A stretch of 64,000 nt of DNA from Sphaerobacter thermophilus DSM 20745 (GTDB lineage: Bacteria > Chloroflexota > Chloroflexia > Thermomicrobiales > Thermomicrobiaceae), in NCBI RefSeq assembly GCF_000024985.1, contig NC_013524.1, positions 1,054,001 through 1,118,000 of the forward strand, in the 5' to 3' direction. Below are positions 25,636 through 35,115 of the stretch, one piece after another (the first letter of the stretch is position 1; every line of letters starts with the position of its first letter). The notes beneath the pieces were generated by a model that saw only the letters and a program-made list of their open reading frames with translations, made no database searches and was not told the origin of the DNA. Both the position numbers and the translations under genes were made by a program.

Positions 25636-26874
25636 ATGAAGCTGCCCTGGGTGCTCCAACACCCTCCACTCCGCGTGATCCTTGTGTTGACCGCCATGGC
25701 CGGAGTCGCGGTCGGCCTGGTGATCCCGTTCCTGACACTCACGGCGCGGGATCGCGGGGTCTCCCTGGACGCGATCGGCGTCATGGCGTCCAGCTACCTG
25801 ATCGCCCAGATGCTGCTCCAACTGCCGATGGGGGTCCTGTCGGACCGTATCGGCCGGAGGCTGCCGATCGCTCTCGGGCTGCTGGTGGAGGCGGGGGCGA
25901 CGGTCGGCTATATCACGGCCGACAGCGCGCTATCCTTCATCACGCTGCGCGTCGTGCAGGGGGTCGGCCTGGCGATGCTCTACCCGGCGCTGCGGGCCCT
26001 GATCGTCGATGTCACCCCGAACGAACGGCGCGGGCAGGCGTACGCCGGGTTCGGGGCAGCCTACAGCGCCGGGCTGCTCTTTGCCCCCATGCTCGGCGGC
26101 ATCGTGGCCGAAACGGTCGGGGTCAATGCACTCTTCCTGAGCGCCGCCGCTGTCGAGGTGCTGGTTGCGATCGGCGGGCTGGTGTTCCTGCAGGGTGACG
26201 CCGGTCCCCGCCCGGTCGTCGCGACCGGTGAGACGGAGCGCATCCCATTCCGGGCGCTGCTCGTCGCGCCGCTCATCGGGGCCTTCATTCTCTCCTTTGC
26301 CAGCCAGTTCCAGATCGGGCTCTTCTCCGGTATCTGGAGCATCTACCTGGCCGACATCGGAGCCAGCGATTTCGAGGTCGGGCTGTCGTTCAGCACCTTT
26401 TCGATCGCGTACCTGCTGATCGCTCCGGTCGGCGGACGGCTGGCGGATGCGGGCGCCCGTTGGCGGCGGCTGCTCGTCGCGAACCTGTTGATAAGCGGGA
26501 TCATCATCATCTACGGCCTTGTCCCGTCGGTGCCCGTCATCCTCTTGCTGGGGCTGGTGGAGGGGGCCATCGCCACGGTGCAGCAGCCGTCGCTCGACGC
26601 CTACCTCGCCTCGGTGTCGGACCCGCGGATCCAGGGACGCGTCCAGGGGGCGTTCACCACCATGGGCATGACCGGCGCGGCCGTGAGCGCCTTCCTCGGC
26701 TCGGTCCTCTATGGGATCGCCCCGGTGATCCCGTTCCTGACCGGCGGCGTGGTCCTCGGTCTCCTGACGGTTGTCGCCGTGCTCCGCTTCATCCGCCCGA
26801 CCGAGCTGAGTGGATACCGCCTGCAACCGGCGCCGGTCGCGGCCGTCGCCTCATCCGACACGGACGCGCGCTAA
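25636..26874 (+). CDS. MFS transporter (drug-efflux-like)
   Basis: A 412-residue, 12-segment transporter. The motif-A-like loop is GVLSDRIGRRLPIALGL; the second half has GGRLADAGARWRRLLVANLL and SLDAYLASVSDPRIQGRVQG, seen in multidrug MFS proteins. ATG 25636 with GGAG upstream. Co-directional with the MFS gene before it, but the long repeat between them argues for separate transcription. Substrate not inferable. Confidence 0.85.
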   Translation: MKLPWVLQHPPLRVILVLTAMAGVAVGLVIPFLTLTARDRGVSLDAIGVMASSYLIAQMLLQLPMGVLSDRIGRRLPIALGLLVEAGATVGYITADSALSFITLRVVQGVGLAMLYPALRALIVDVTPNERRGQAYAGFGAAYSAGLLFAPMLGGIVAETVGVNALFLSAAAVEVLVAIGGLVFLQGDAGPRPVVATGETERIPFRALLVAPLIGAFILSFASQFQIGLFSGIWSIYLADIGASDFEVGLSFSTFSIAYLLIAPVGGRLADAGARWRRLLVANLLISGIIIIYGLVPSVPVILLLGLVEGAIATVQQPSLDAYLASVSDPRIQGRVQGAFTTMGMTGAAVSAFLGSVLYGIAPVIPFLTGGVVLGLLTVVAVLRFIRPTELSGYRLQPAPVAAVASSDTDAR

Positions 26875-26958
26875 GGATGCGGTCCGCGCGTTCCCCGCGC
26901 TTCCCCGCGCTGATCGGTCACGCTTGCTGCCTCGCCCCGAGCATCACGTCACCAATTC

Positions 26959-26988
26959 TTGACTGATCGGTCCAATATCTGCTACCAT
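26959..26988 (+). promoter_or_regulatory. promoter and TetR operator of the TetR gene at 27018
   Basis: TTGACT (26959-26964) and TACCAT (26983-26988) are spaced by 18 bases and fit a sigma-70 promoter. The -35 box is embedded in TTGACTGATCGGTCCAA, whose core GACTGATCGGTC is a near-palindrome. The same sequence in inverted orientation (TTGGAACGATCAGTCC) precedes the MFS gene at 27673. Confidence 0.6.
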
Positions 26989-27017
26989 AGCCGCATCGAG
27001 GCGGACCGGGAGGTGGT

Positions 27018-27596
27018 ATGGCACGCACCAAGGAGTTCGATCCCGACGCGGCGCTGCAGGCGGCGATGGAGCTCTTCTGGGCGAAGGGATACGAGGCGAC
27101 ATCGGTCGCTGACCTTGTCGAGCACCTGGGGATCGGCCGCGGCAGCCTCTATGCCACGTTCGGCGACAAGCACCAGTTGTACCTGGCGGCACTCCGCCGG
27201 TATCAGGAGACGCAGCCCCCGGTCGTGGAGCTCCTATCGCAGCCGGGCCCGGTCTTGCCGGCGGTCCGCGCGCTGGTCGAACGCTATGCAGAAGAAGCGG
27301 CGTGCGACACGGAGCGTCGCGGCTGCATGCTGGTCAACGCCGTCACCGAGCGCCTGCCCGCCGACCGGCAGGTAGCGCGCGTGGTGGAGGCGGGCTGGGA
27401 TACGCTGGAAACCGCGCTGACCGCGGCGTTGATCCGGGCCCGGGCGCAGGGCGAACTATCCCCCGACAAGGACCCGCGGGCGCTCGCCCGCTTCCTGCTC
27501 GTTGTCCTTCAGGGCATCCGCGTCGTCGGCAAGGGTGAGGCGTCGGCTTCCCGCGTGCGCGACGCGGCGGCGCAGGCTTTCGCGATCCTCACGTAA
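27018..27596 (+). CDS. TetR-family transcriptional regulator
   Basis: A 192-residue repressor. The helix-turn-helix spans about residues 10-55 (AMELFWAKGYEATSVADLVE, GIGRGSLYATFGDKHQLYLA), typical of the AcrR/NemR-like group with a TetR_C_16-like end. A cysteine pair region (EEAACDTERRGCMLVNAVTE) matches NemR/YxaF-type regulators in which cysteines can sense electrophiles. Start ATG 27018 with GGGAGGTGGT. It precedes an MFS exporter and shares an operator motif with it, so it probably represses itself and the exporter. Confidence 0.9.
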   Translation: MARTKEFDPDAALQAAMELFWAKGYEATSVADLVEHLGIGRGSLYATFGDKHQLYLAALRRYQETQPPVVELLSQPGPVLPAVRALVERYAEEAACDTERRGCMLVNAVTERLPADRQVARVVEAGWDTLETALTAALIRARAQGELSPDKDPRALARFLLVVLQGIRVVGKGEASASRVRDAAAQAFAILT

Positions 27597-27639
27597 ATCC
27601 GTTTCCCCGGACACCGAACCGGGGCCCAGTGCGTCGTTA

Positions 27640-27660
27640 TATTGGAACGATCAGTCCAGA
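27640..27660. promoter_or_regulatory. TetR operator in front of the MFS exporter
   Basis: TTGGAACGATCAGTCCAG (in inverted orientation CTGGACTGATCGTTCCAA) matches the operator at 26959 in 14 of 16 core positions. It lies just before the ribosome site of the MFS gene, next to a TATATT element (27638-27643). Confidence 0.55.
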
Positions 27661-27672
27661 AAGGGAGGCCCG

Positions 27673-29169
27673 ATGTCCAGCGCTGAGCCACTCCGGAGCG
27701 TCGCCACCATTGACCGGAATGACCGGGAGCGGAGCGGTCCGTGCCGGAGCGGGCCCGCGGGCCGTCCCGGTGCCGCGTTCGCCCTGCTGGCCGCCGTCCA
27801 AGTCGCCCTGATCCTGGCCATCACGGTCATCACCGTGCCGCTGCCTGCGATCCAGCGCGACTTCGACCTGACCCGCGGCGAGCTGGCGCTGCTGGGCGCG
27901 GCGTACGGCCTGTCGTTCAGCGGCTTGCTCCTGCTGGGCGGCCGGCTCGCGGACATCACCGGTCGGCGTCGCGTCTTGCGGGTCGGTGCTGGGCTGTTTG
28001 GGCTGGCCTCGGTAGCGGCCGGGCTCGCCCCCGTGTTTCCCGCGTTGCTGGCCGCCCGGTTCCTGCAGGGGATTGGCGCTGCGCTCGCCGCACCGTCGGC
28101 CCTCGCCCTCCTCAGCGACGTGTTTTCCGATGTGGATCGCCGTACCCGAGCGGTCGCAGCCTGGGGCAGCCTCTCAGCGGTCGGTGCCGTGTCCGGGGTG
28201 CTGTTGTCCGGCGTGGCGGCGACCTGGGTGCCGTGGCGCTGGATCATCGCGTTCCCCGCCTGGGTTGCCGCACTTGCCGCCTTCACTGTGCCGCGGCTGC
28301 TGCCGAGCCCACCTCCCGTTCGCGGGCGGCTCGACGTGCTCGGCGCGCTCCTGGCGACCGGCGGGCTGACGGCGCTGAGCTACGGACTCGTCACCACTCT
28401 CGATCAGCCCTGGTCGGCGCCGGGCGTGGTCGGCCCCCTCGCCGGCGGTGTCGGGTTGCTCGGCGCGTTCATCGTCGCGGAGGCACGGGCACCGGCGCCG
28501 TTGCTGCCGCTCTCGTTCTTCACGTCGGTCCCCAGGATCGTCGCGCTGGCGGCGATCCTGGTCGCCTCCGGCGGCATCAGCACGAGTCTCTTCATCCTCT
28601 CGCTCTACTTCCAGCAGGTGCACGGGCGCTCACCCCTGCAGACCAGCACCCTGCTCCTGCCGTACGGGCTGGTCGCCATCGCCGGGCCGGTTGCGGGTCG
28701 CCTGATCCCGCGCGTCGGTGCGCCGATGGTCACGGTAGCCGGGCTCCTGGTCGCTGCGAGCGGCCTGCTCCTCCTGAGCCGGATGGATGTCGCGGCGGCG
28801 TACAGGGCACCCACGCTCGTGGGGCTCCTCCTGCTCCCGGTCGGCATCGGCCTGACCTTCGCGGGCGCCACCGTCGGGGCGCTCGTGGGCATCCTCGACC
28901 ATCAGGCGGGAGTGGCCGGCGGCATCGTCAACACCGCACTGGAGGCCGGCCCGACGATCGGCCTCGCGGCGCTGCTGTCGCTGGCCGGCGTCCAGACCGC
29001 CCACCTCAGCGAGCGCGGGCTTACCTCCGCTGCCGCCACCACTGGCGGATACGCCTTCGCCCTCATCGCCGCCGCGGTCGCGTTCACGCTCACAGCGGTC
29101 GCCACCGTCGCAGTGCACCGGGCCGCGCGGCATGCGAGCCGGGCCCGGTGCTCCGATCCCATAGGCTAG
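27673..29169 (+). CDS. MFS multidrug exporter, 14-segment (DHA2/EmrB-like)
   Basis: A 498-residue transporter with about 14 predicted segments. Marks: ITVITVPLPAIQRDFDLTRG, motif A GGRLADITGRRRVLRVGAGL, motif C-like AARFLQGIGAALAAPSALAL, and the TSTLLLPYGLVAIAGPVAGR region. Start ATG 27673 follows AAGGGAGG; a longer frame lies within the TetR gene. The preceding TetR gene and shared operator indicate inducible efflux. It is followed by an SDR gene 37 bases on that may be co-transcribed. Confidence 0.88.
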   Translation: MSSAEPLRSVATIDRNDRERSGPCRSGPAGRPGAAFALLAAVQVALILAITVITVPLPAIQRDFDLTRGELALLGAAYGLSFSGLLLLGGRLADITGRRRVLRVGAGLFGLASVAAGLAPVFPALLAARFLQGIGAALAAPSALALLSDVFSDVDRRTRAVAAWGSLSAVGAVSGVLLSGVAATWVPWRWIIAFPAWVAALAAFTVPRLLPSPPPVRGRLDVLGALLATGGLTALSYGLVTTLDQPWSAPGVVGPLAGGVGLLGAFIVAEARAPAPLLPLSFFTSVPRIVALAAILVASGGISTSLFILSLYFQQVHGRSPLQTSTLLLPYGLVAIAGPVAGRLIPRVGAPMVTVAGLLVAASGLLLLSRMDVAAAYRAPTLVGLLLLPVGIGLTFAGATVGALVGILDHQAGVAGGIVNTALEAGPTIGLAALLSLAGVQTAHLSERGLTSAAATTGGYAFALIAAAVAFTLTAVATVAVHRAARHASRARCSDPIG

Positions 29170-29206
29170 CGGTTCGATGCGATGCAAGAAGGAGGACACA
29201 TTGCCG

Positions 29207-29980
29207 ATGCACGACCCTCACGTCAGGCGCTTCGCTGGTCAGGTCGCGCTCGTCACCGGCGGCGGCTCCGGTATCGGCCGCGCCACCGCCCTGGCCTTCG
29301 CCCGCGAGGGAGCCACGGTGGTGGTTTCGGGACGCAACCCGGCTGCGCTCGCCGAGACTGCCCGCATGATCGACGAGGCAGAGGGACACGGCGACGCCGT
29401 CGTCGCCGATGTCACCCGCGGGCCGGACGTGGCACGACTGATCGAGACGATCGTGGAGCGGTACGGCCGGCTCCACATCGCCGTCAACAGTGCGGGCATC
29501 CTCGGTCCACTCGGCCCGGTCGCGACCCTCGACGAGGATGCCTGGACGGCTGTGCCGGCCACCAACCTGACCGGCGTGTGGCTGTCGATGAAGCATGAGA
29601 TCGCCCACATGCGAGACTACGGAGGCGGCGTGATCATCAACATCGCCTCCAACGTCGGCGCCCACCTGCGGGTCCCCGGCATGGCTGCCTATGCCGCCAC
29701 GAAGGCCGCCGTCAGTACGCTGACGCGTGCCGCGGCACGGGAGTACATCGGCGACGGCATCCGCATCAATGCCGTCAGTCCTGGCCCCGTGGCCGCGCCG
29801 ATGTCGCGGCTCCCGGGCGAGACGGACCGCGAGCGCGACGAGCGGGTGGCGCAGCTCCTGCCGATCGGCCGGGTCGGGCAGCCCGACGAGATCGCTGCCG
29901 CGGTGCTGTGGTTGGCGTCGCCGGAGTCGAGTTTCGTTGTCGGGCAGGATCTGGTGATCGACGGCGGCGCGACCGCCTAA
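29207..29980 (+). CDS. short-chain dehydrogenase/reductase
   Basis: A 257-residue classical SDR. The cofactor motif is VTGGGSGIGRATAL, the structural motif VNSAGILGPLG, the catalytic serine region NIASNVGAHL and the YxxxK pair YAATK. The C-terminus is VGQDLVIDGGATA. The start is ATG 29207; an in-frame ATG at 29177 and a TTG at 29201 nearer the GGAGG are alternatives. With the upstream TetR and exporter it may form a stress-response cluster, detoxifying a carbonyl compound; this is inference. Confidence 0.88.
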   Translation: MHDPHVRRFAGQVALVTGGGSGIGRATALAFAREGATVVVSGRNPAALAETARMIDEAEGHGDAVVADVTRGPDVARLIETIVERYGRLHIAVNSAGILGPLGPVATLDEDAWTAVPATNLTGVWLSMKHEIAHMRDYGGGVIINIASNVGAHLRVPGMAAYAATKAAVSTLTRAAAREYIGDGIRINAVSPGPVAAPMSRLPGETDRERDERVAQLLPIGRVGQPDEIAAAVLWLASPESSFVVGQDLVIDGGATA

Positions 29981-30014
29981 CTGAACGCGCCGGTCTGGTC
30001 CCAGCAGCCGCTCC

Positions 30015-31250
30015 TCACCCTGCCTCGGCCTGGGCCGGTTGGCCTGCCTCCGCGGGGACGGGGGCGACCGCGAGGGCCAGGACCGGGAAGACCAGTGCTG
30101 AGATCAGCGCGGCGGTGATCAGGGCCGCGCTCGTGGCCGACACGATGAGGCCGAGCGTCTGCCCAAGCTGGGCGGCGACGACGATGAAGGAGAGCGACGT
30201 GGCCTGCAGCAGGCCGAGGCTCACCGCTTGACGGGTTCCGACCAGCCGCACATAGAGGAGCGCGGGTAACCCGCGTGCCAGCAGCAGTCCGCCGAGGAAG
30301 ATCGGCACCCGGAGAAGCGCGACTGGTGTCTCCAGCAGCGCATCCAGGTCGAACTGCAGCCCAGTGGTGATCCAGAAGAAGGGGACGAAGATCCCGTAGC
30401 CGATGGCGTTGAGCTTGGTCCGTTCCCGCTCGTTCAGGATCGTCGCATCGCGGTCGACCTGCCGCACGATGGCGCCCGCCACGAAGGTACCAAGGATCCC
30501 GGAGAACCCGAGCCGGAGCGCCACCGCGCCGAGTATGGCCAGGAGCGCGAACATGGCGCGGATCCCGATCTGCGCGGACGTGTCCTGAAGCTTGCGGGTG
30601 AAGGGGCCAATGCGGTGCATGCGCCGGGCCTGGCCAAGCGTGGCGAAGACGGCCAGGGAGAAGACCGTGAAGAGCCCCAGCATTACGAGGTGGCTGGCCA
30701 CCGCGGGCGTCGCGCTGGAGAAAAAGACCGACAGCAGCAGCACCGGCACGAACTCCCCGACCGATGCGGCCGCGAGCGCCAGTTGGCCGTACGGCGTTCG
30801 GTCGTACCCGGCATCCTTGATCATCGGGAGCACGATGCCGAGCGAGGTCGACGCCAGGATGATGGCGATCAGCGCGCCGTCCCGCACCACGCCGATGCCC
30901 TGGAGTCCCAGACCGAACAGGAGAGCGAGGGCCAGCGACGCGATGAAACCGCCACCGACCATGCGTGCAATCGGGCCGCGCAGGGTGGCGAGGTCGATTT
31001 CCAGCCCACCGAGGAAGAGGAGGATGCTTAGTCCCAGCAGGGAGAGGACGTAGATCGGCAGATCGACCTCGATCCAGCCGAGGACTGACGGGCCGAGGAT
31101 GATCCCGGCCACGATCTCCAGCACGGCAGAGGGAAGGGGCAGGCGGCGCACGAAGTGGACAGCGAGCGGCACGATGACGGCGAGGGCAGCCACCTCGGCG
31201 ATGCCGCTGAAGCCGATGTCGGGCAATGTGTCCGCGGCGAGCAGGAGCAT
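30015..31250 (-). CDS. monovalent cation:proton antiporter (CPA2/KefB-like)
   Basis: A 411-residue protein with about 12-13 segments and no C-terminal nucleotide-binding domain. Family features: LEIVAGIILGPSVLGWIEVD, ILLFLGGLEIDLATLRG, ILASTSLGIVLPMIKDAG and the unwound-helix region LRLGFSGILGTFVAGAIVRQ. ATG 31250 with GGAGCGG is preferred over an arginine-rich extension to 31337. It converges on the SDR gene with 34 bases between. Probably a Na+ or K+/H+ antiporter. Confidence 0.88.
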   Translation of the reverse strand: MLLLAADTLPDIGFSGIAEVAALAVIVPLAVHFVRRLPLPSAVLEIVAGIILGPSVLGWIEVDLPIYVLSLLGLSILLFLGGLEIDLATLRGPIARMVGGGFIASLALALLFGLGLQGIGVVRDGALIAIILASTSLGIVLPMIKDAGYDRTPYGQLALAAASVGEFVPVLLLSVFFSSATPAVASHLVMLGLFTVFSLAVFATLGQARRMHRIGPFTRKLQDTSAQIGIRAMFALLAILGAVALRLGFSGILGTFVAGAIVRQVDRDATILNERERTKLNAIGYGIFVPFFWITTGLQFDLDALLETPVALLRVPIFLGGLLLARGLPALLYVRLVGTRQAVSLGLLQATSLSFIVVAAQLGQTLGLIVSATSAALITAALISALVFPVLALAVAPVPAEAGQPAQAEAG

Positions 31251-31406
31251 GGCCGCTCCACCGGTCGCGCAGTTGTCCGTGCCGACGGAGAACCAGGACG
31301 ACGCTCGCCGTCCTCGGTTGGACCTCCATCGTAGCATCTCGCATGCCCAGCCCGGCGCCGCGGAACCTGACCATACTGTTAGAGTGTCTCAGCGGTGGAG
31401 CCTGGG

Positions 31407-31433
31407 ATGGAGTTTGACGCATTACCGTGCTAC
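31407..31433. repeat. remnant of the left end of the 9131-9364 element
   Basis: This 27-base stretch (containing AGTTTGACGCATTACC) matches 23 of 27 positions with the left end of the 9131 element (AGTTTGACGAATTACC). It lies in the gap 31251-31492 between two minus-strand genes, which otherwise holds nothing I can support. Confidence 0.4.
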
Positions 31434-31492
31434 TCCGGAGCCGAGAACGCGGAATTGAACTATCCACGCATCGTTGCTCCTGTCTCACGCGG

Positions 31493-31741
31493 TCACTCAA
31501 GTGCCTGGCGCATCTCCTCGAACTCCTCGCGGGAGATCTCGCCGCGAGCAAAGCGCTCGCGCAGGATCTGGAGCGCCGGGTCGCGGGCGTCACCGCCGGG
31601 GGTGCGGTCGGGGCCACGCGTGGTGCCCAGCCGTAGCAACCATACGATCAGCAGGACGATGCCGACGATCGCGAGCACCCACAACGCCATCATGATGAGC
31701 CCCCACCAGGGCCAGACACCGAATCCATTCCAGTGCATCAT
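31493..31741 (-). CDS. SHOCT-domain small membrane protein
   Basis: An 82-residue protein. One strongly hydrophobic segment (WWGLIMMALWVLAIVGIVLL) is followed by a short linker and a C-terminal SHOCT motif (ALQILRERFARGEISREEFE). SHOCT domains are short oligomerisation modules common at the ends of small membrane proteins. Function unknown. Confidence 0.85.
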   Translation of the reverse strand: MMHWNGFGVWPWWGLIMMALWVLAIVGIVLLIVWLLRLGTTRGPDRTPGGDARDPALQILRERFARGEISREEFEEMRQALE

Positions 31742-31987
31742 CGCCGTGTCTCCGCTCGATCACGCCGGGTTGTCTGGGTTCACCCTGGACCGCTGACCGT
31801 CACATCGGCGCGGGAAGCGGCGTCGTGTTCGTCACAATGCCGTCACAGGTCTATGGCCGTCTGGCCGCGTGCCTGACAACGTTCGTCGTGAACCGGGATT
31901 GGGTGTCTCTTGGGTTGGGTGGCCCGTGGCCTCGGTGCCGCGCAGTCACGACACGCCGATGACGCCTCACCGTGGCGTGCCGACGCC

Positions 31988-33256
31988 TTACGCCCGGCGG
32001 GACAACTCGGTCGGGGCGGCTGTCTCGACCAGACGGCGGCGGGCGGGGAGCATCGTCAGGACCGCCAACGCGGAGATGCCCGCGAGCGCCCCGAAGACCG
32101 ATGCGTAGTCGCCCGTCTGTGTGTAGAGGAACCCGGCAGCGACCGGAGCGGCGCCGCGCGCGGCGGTGAAGAAGAGCGCGACGATGCTGCTGATCGTGCC
32201 GTAGTGGGCGGAGCCGTAGTAGTCGGCGATCAGCGCGGCGCGGGCGGGGGTGATCGCCCCGAACCCGGCGCCGAACAGGATGACGAACAGGATGACGCCA
32301 GCCGTGCTCCGGGTCAGCAGCAGCACGACGATCGACACCGCCTGGAGCAGGAAGATCGACGCCGTGACGTGCCGGCGTTCCCAGCGGTCGCCGAGCGGTG
32401 TGAAGATCAACCGGCCGGGGAGCGCCAGCAGCCCGATCGCTCCCGCGACGGTGGCGGCAAACCCGGCTCCATGGCCGCGTGCGATCAGGTAGGGGATGAG
32501 GTGCACGGTCACAGCGGTGTTGGCGAACATGGTCAGGAAGAAGGAGGCGATGATCCACCAGAGGGTCGGATCGCGCAGTGCCTCGCGCGGGGTGATGCTC
32601 GGCTGGACGGGCGTCGGGCTTGCGACCGGGCCGACCGGTGCGCCGTCCGGCGCGAGCCCGAGGTCTGCCGGGTGCCGGCGCAGCAGGAGCGCGTGCGGGG
32701 CGATGGTGCCCACACCGAGGATGACGGCGAGGATCACCAGGGCCTCGCGCCAGCCATAGCGCCCGACAAGCCACGCCGCGAGCGGGATGTAGATGACGCT
32801 GGCGAACCCGGCGACGAAGGTGAGGATCGTCAGCGCCCGCGCCCGGCCGCGGACGAACCAGGTGGCGATGACGGCGAAGGCGGGTTCATAGAGCACCGCG
32901 GCCATGGCAAGCCCGATCCCGGCCCAGATCAGGTAGAAGGCGGTCACGCTCTCGACACGCGACCAGGCGAAGACCAGCATCGTGGCCGCGATTGACCCGA
33001 CCGTCATCAGCAGCCGAGGGCCGTGCCGGTCGAGCCAGCGACCCACGGGCAGCGCGGCGATGCCGGAGAGGAGCAGCGCCAGCGAGAAGGCGCCGGTGAT
33101 TTGTTCCGTGCTCCAGCCGAGATCCTGGCGTAGCGGTGTGATGAAGACGCTGAAGCCGTAGTAGAGCACGCCCCAGGAGGTGATCTCCGTGAACGACAGG
33201 GCCAGCACCAGGATCCAACCATAGTAGATACGACGCGGCCAGGAGATCATCCGCAT
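31988..33256 (-). CDS. MFS transporter (oxalate/formate-antiporter-like, OFA family)
   Basis: A 422-residue, 12-segment transporter. The start RRIYYGWILVLALSFTEITS, the segment LPVGRWLDRHGPRLLMTVG, and FGAITPARAALIADYYGSAH in the second half are typical of the monocarboxylate/OFA group. These often exchange carboxylates; the presence of a formate dehydrogenase 6 kb away is noted, but nothing links them directly. The 246-base gap downstream (31742-31987) shows no gene. Confidence 0.82.
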   Translation of the reverse strand: MRMISWPRRIYYGWILVLALSFTEITSWGVLYYGFSVFITPLRQDLGWSTEQITGAFSLALLLSGIAALPVGRWLDRHGPRLLMTVGSIAATMLVFAWSRVESVTAFYLIWAGIGLAMAAVLYEPAFAVIATWFVRGRARALTILTFVAGFASVIYIPLAAWLVGRYGWREALVILAVILGVGTIAPHALLLRRHPADLGLAPDGAPVGPVASPTPVQPSITPREALRDPTLWWIIASFFLTMFANTAVTVHLIPYLIARGHGAGFAATVAGAIGLLALPGRLIFTPLGDRWERRHVTASIFLLQAVSIVVLLLTRSTAGVILFVILFGAGFGAITPARAALIADYYGSAHYGTISSIVALFFTAARGAAPVAAGFLYTQTGDYASVFGALAGISALAVLTMLPARRRLVETAAPTELSRRA

Positions 33257-33477
33257 CCCGTGCGCCCCTATCTATTCGGGCGCCCCGTCGTCTGACGAGT
33301 CAGCCATCCTGCGGTACACGCGCATGATAGCGCAGGGGTGCAGGAGTGTGCTGAGCAGTATTCAGGGTGCCTGTTGGTGGCCGGTGCCGTTCCGACGCGG
33401 CGGCGAAAGAGGCACATGCGCACCGTGGCGCGCTACACTGCCGGTGATGAAAGCCGGCCGGCGATGGGAGTTGAGGC

Positions 33478-33903
33478 GTGGAGAAGCGTCTGCGTGTCTT
33501 GTTCGTTTGCACCCACAACAGTGCCCGGTCGCAGATGGCTGAGGGGCTGCTGCGGGCGATGGCCGGGGTGCGGGTGGCCGCGTTCAGCGCGGGCACCGAG
33601 GCGACGCGTGTCCGCCCGCTGGCGATCGAGGCGATGGCCGAGTTGGGCATCGACATCTCCGGCCAGGAGTCGAAGACGCTGGATCGCTTCCTGGCTGAGC
33701 CGTTCGACTACGTGATCACGGTCTGCGACCAGGCTAACGAGGCGTGCCCCTTCTTCCCGGGCGCCGCGCGGCGCCTGCACTGGTCCTTCCCCGACCCCGC
33801 GGCCGCGACCGGGACCGACGCGGAGCGGCTGGCGGTCTACCGCGAGGTGCGGGACGCTATCCAGGAGCGGATCGCGCGGGAACTGCTGCCCCGGTTGGCG
33901 TAG
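33478..33903 (+). CDS. arsC: arsenate reductase, thioredoxin-coupled type
   Basis: A 141-residue enzyme of the low-molecular-weight phosphatase fold that reduces arsenate to arsenite. The P-loop is CTHNSARS with Cys11. The two further redox cysteines are Cys83 and Cys90 in TVCDQANEACPFFPG, spaced as in the Staphylococcus enzyme (Cys10/82/89), and DPAAATGTDAE gives the general acid region. GTG 33478 has GGAG upstream. No arsenite pump or ArsR is adjacent. Confidence 0.88.
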   Translation: MEKRLRVLFVCTHNSARSQMAEGLLRAMAGVRVAAFSAGTEATRVRPLAIEAMAELGIDISGQESKTLDRFLAEPFDYVITVCDQANEACPFFPGAARRLHWSFPDPAAATGTDAERLAVYREVRDAIQERIARELLPRLA

Positions 33904-34099
33904 GGTCCCTGGCGCGGTCACGGCGCTCGGCTGCTGCGATCCCGGTGGCGGTACCGCGCGGGTGCTGCGGTGTGCGACAATCGGGAGAGGTCGCGGCGGG
34001 GAATGCGGTTTCGGCCGGCGGAGACCGGCTGGACCGTATGCGACCCGACTGTGCGATGATGATGGCCCTGGATCACGACGTAGCGAACAGGGGAGGAGC

Positions 34100-35068
34100 A
34101 TGGTAACTCTCGACGACGTTACCAGCGCGCGGCGAGTCCTCGCCGGCCGGATCCACCGGACGCCGCTGATCGGCAGCACGGAGATCGGGCGGCGTGTCGG
34201 TGCGCCGGTCTACTTCAAGCTGGAGAACCTGCAGAAGACCGGCTCGTTCAAGGTCCGCGGGGTGCTGAACAAGATCGCCGCGCTCGGGCCCGAGGAGCGG
34301 GCGCGCGGGCTTCTGGCCGCATCGGCCGGGAACCATGCGCAGGCGCTCGCCTGGGCCGCCACTGCCGAGGGCGTGGCGTCGACGGTCGTCATGCCCGCCG
34401 ACGCGCCCCGGACCAAGGTGCAGGCAACGCAGCAGTACGGTGCCACGGTTGTCATCGAGCAGGACCGCATGAAGCTCTTCAGCCGTGCTGATGAGTTGAC
34501 CAAGGAGCGCGGTCTGACGTTTGTCCCCCCATTCGACGATCCCCTCGTGATCGCGGGCCAGGGCACGGTCGGGCTGGAGATCCTGGAGGACCTGCCTGAG
34601 GTCGGCACCGTGGTCGTCCCGATCGGTGGGGGCGGCCTGATCGCCGGCGTCGCGGTGGCGATTAAGGGCCAGCGGCCCAACGCGAAGATCATCGGGGTCG
34701 AACCGGAGGGTGCACCGAAGATGTGGCGTGCGCGTCAGGCGGGCCACACGGTGAAGCTGGATCGGATCGACACCATCGCAGACGGGCTGGCGGCGCCGTT
34801 CGCGGGCGAGTTGACCTTCTCCCTGGTGCAACGCTACGTGGACGACCTGGTGCTGGTGTCGGACGATGAGATTCGCCAGGCGATGTTCCTCCTGCTGGAG
34901 CGATGCAAGGTGCTGGCCGAGCCGGCTGGGGCGGCGGCGCTGGCTGCGCTGCTGACCGGCAAGGCCTCGGTGGCGCCCGATGCGCCGGTCGTGGCGATCG
35001 TCAGCGGGGGTAACACCGACGTGGCGAGCCTGAGCACGCTGCTGCAGGGCGTCACGCCGGGCGAGTAG
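34100..35068 (+). CDS. threonine/serine dehydratase (catabolic, PLP-dependent)
   Basis: A 322-residue fold-type II PLP enzyme. The lysine that binds PLP is in KTGSFKVRG, the phosphate-binding glycine loop is PIGGGGLIAGV, and ASAGNHAQALAW is the substrate loop. It lacks a C-terminal ACT-like regulatory domain, so it matches the short catabolic threonine ammonia-lyase or serine racemase type. Expected product from threonine is 2-oxobutyrate. ATG 34100 has GGGAGGAGC. It is followed 48 bases later by an alcohol dehydrogenase on the same strand. Confidence 0.88.
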   Translation: MVTLDDVTSARRVLAGRIHRTPLIGSTEIGRRVGAPVYFKLENLQKTGSFKVRGVLNKIAALGPEERARGLLAASAGNHAQALAWAATAEGVASTVVMPADAPRTKVQATQQYGATVVIEQDRMKLFSRADELTKERGLTFVPPFDDPLVIAGQGTVGLEILEDLPEVGTVVVPIGGGGLIAGVAVAIKGQRPNAKIIGVEPEGAPKMWRARQAGHTVKLDRIDTIADGLAAPFAGELTFSLVQRYVDDLVLVSDDEIRQAMFLLLERCKVLAEPAGAAALAALLTGKASVAPDAPVVAIVSGGNTDVASLSTLLQGVTPGE

Positions 35069-35115
35069 CGCCTGCGCCTGACGCCTGGAGCGGCGTTTGG
35101 GACAGGAGCTGGGCC

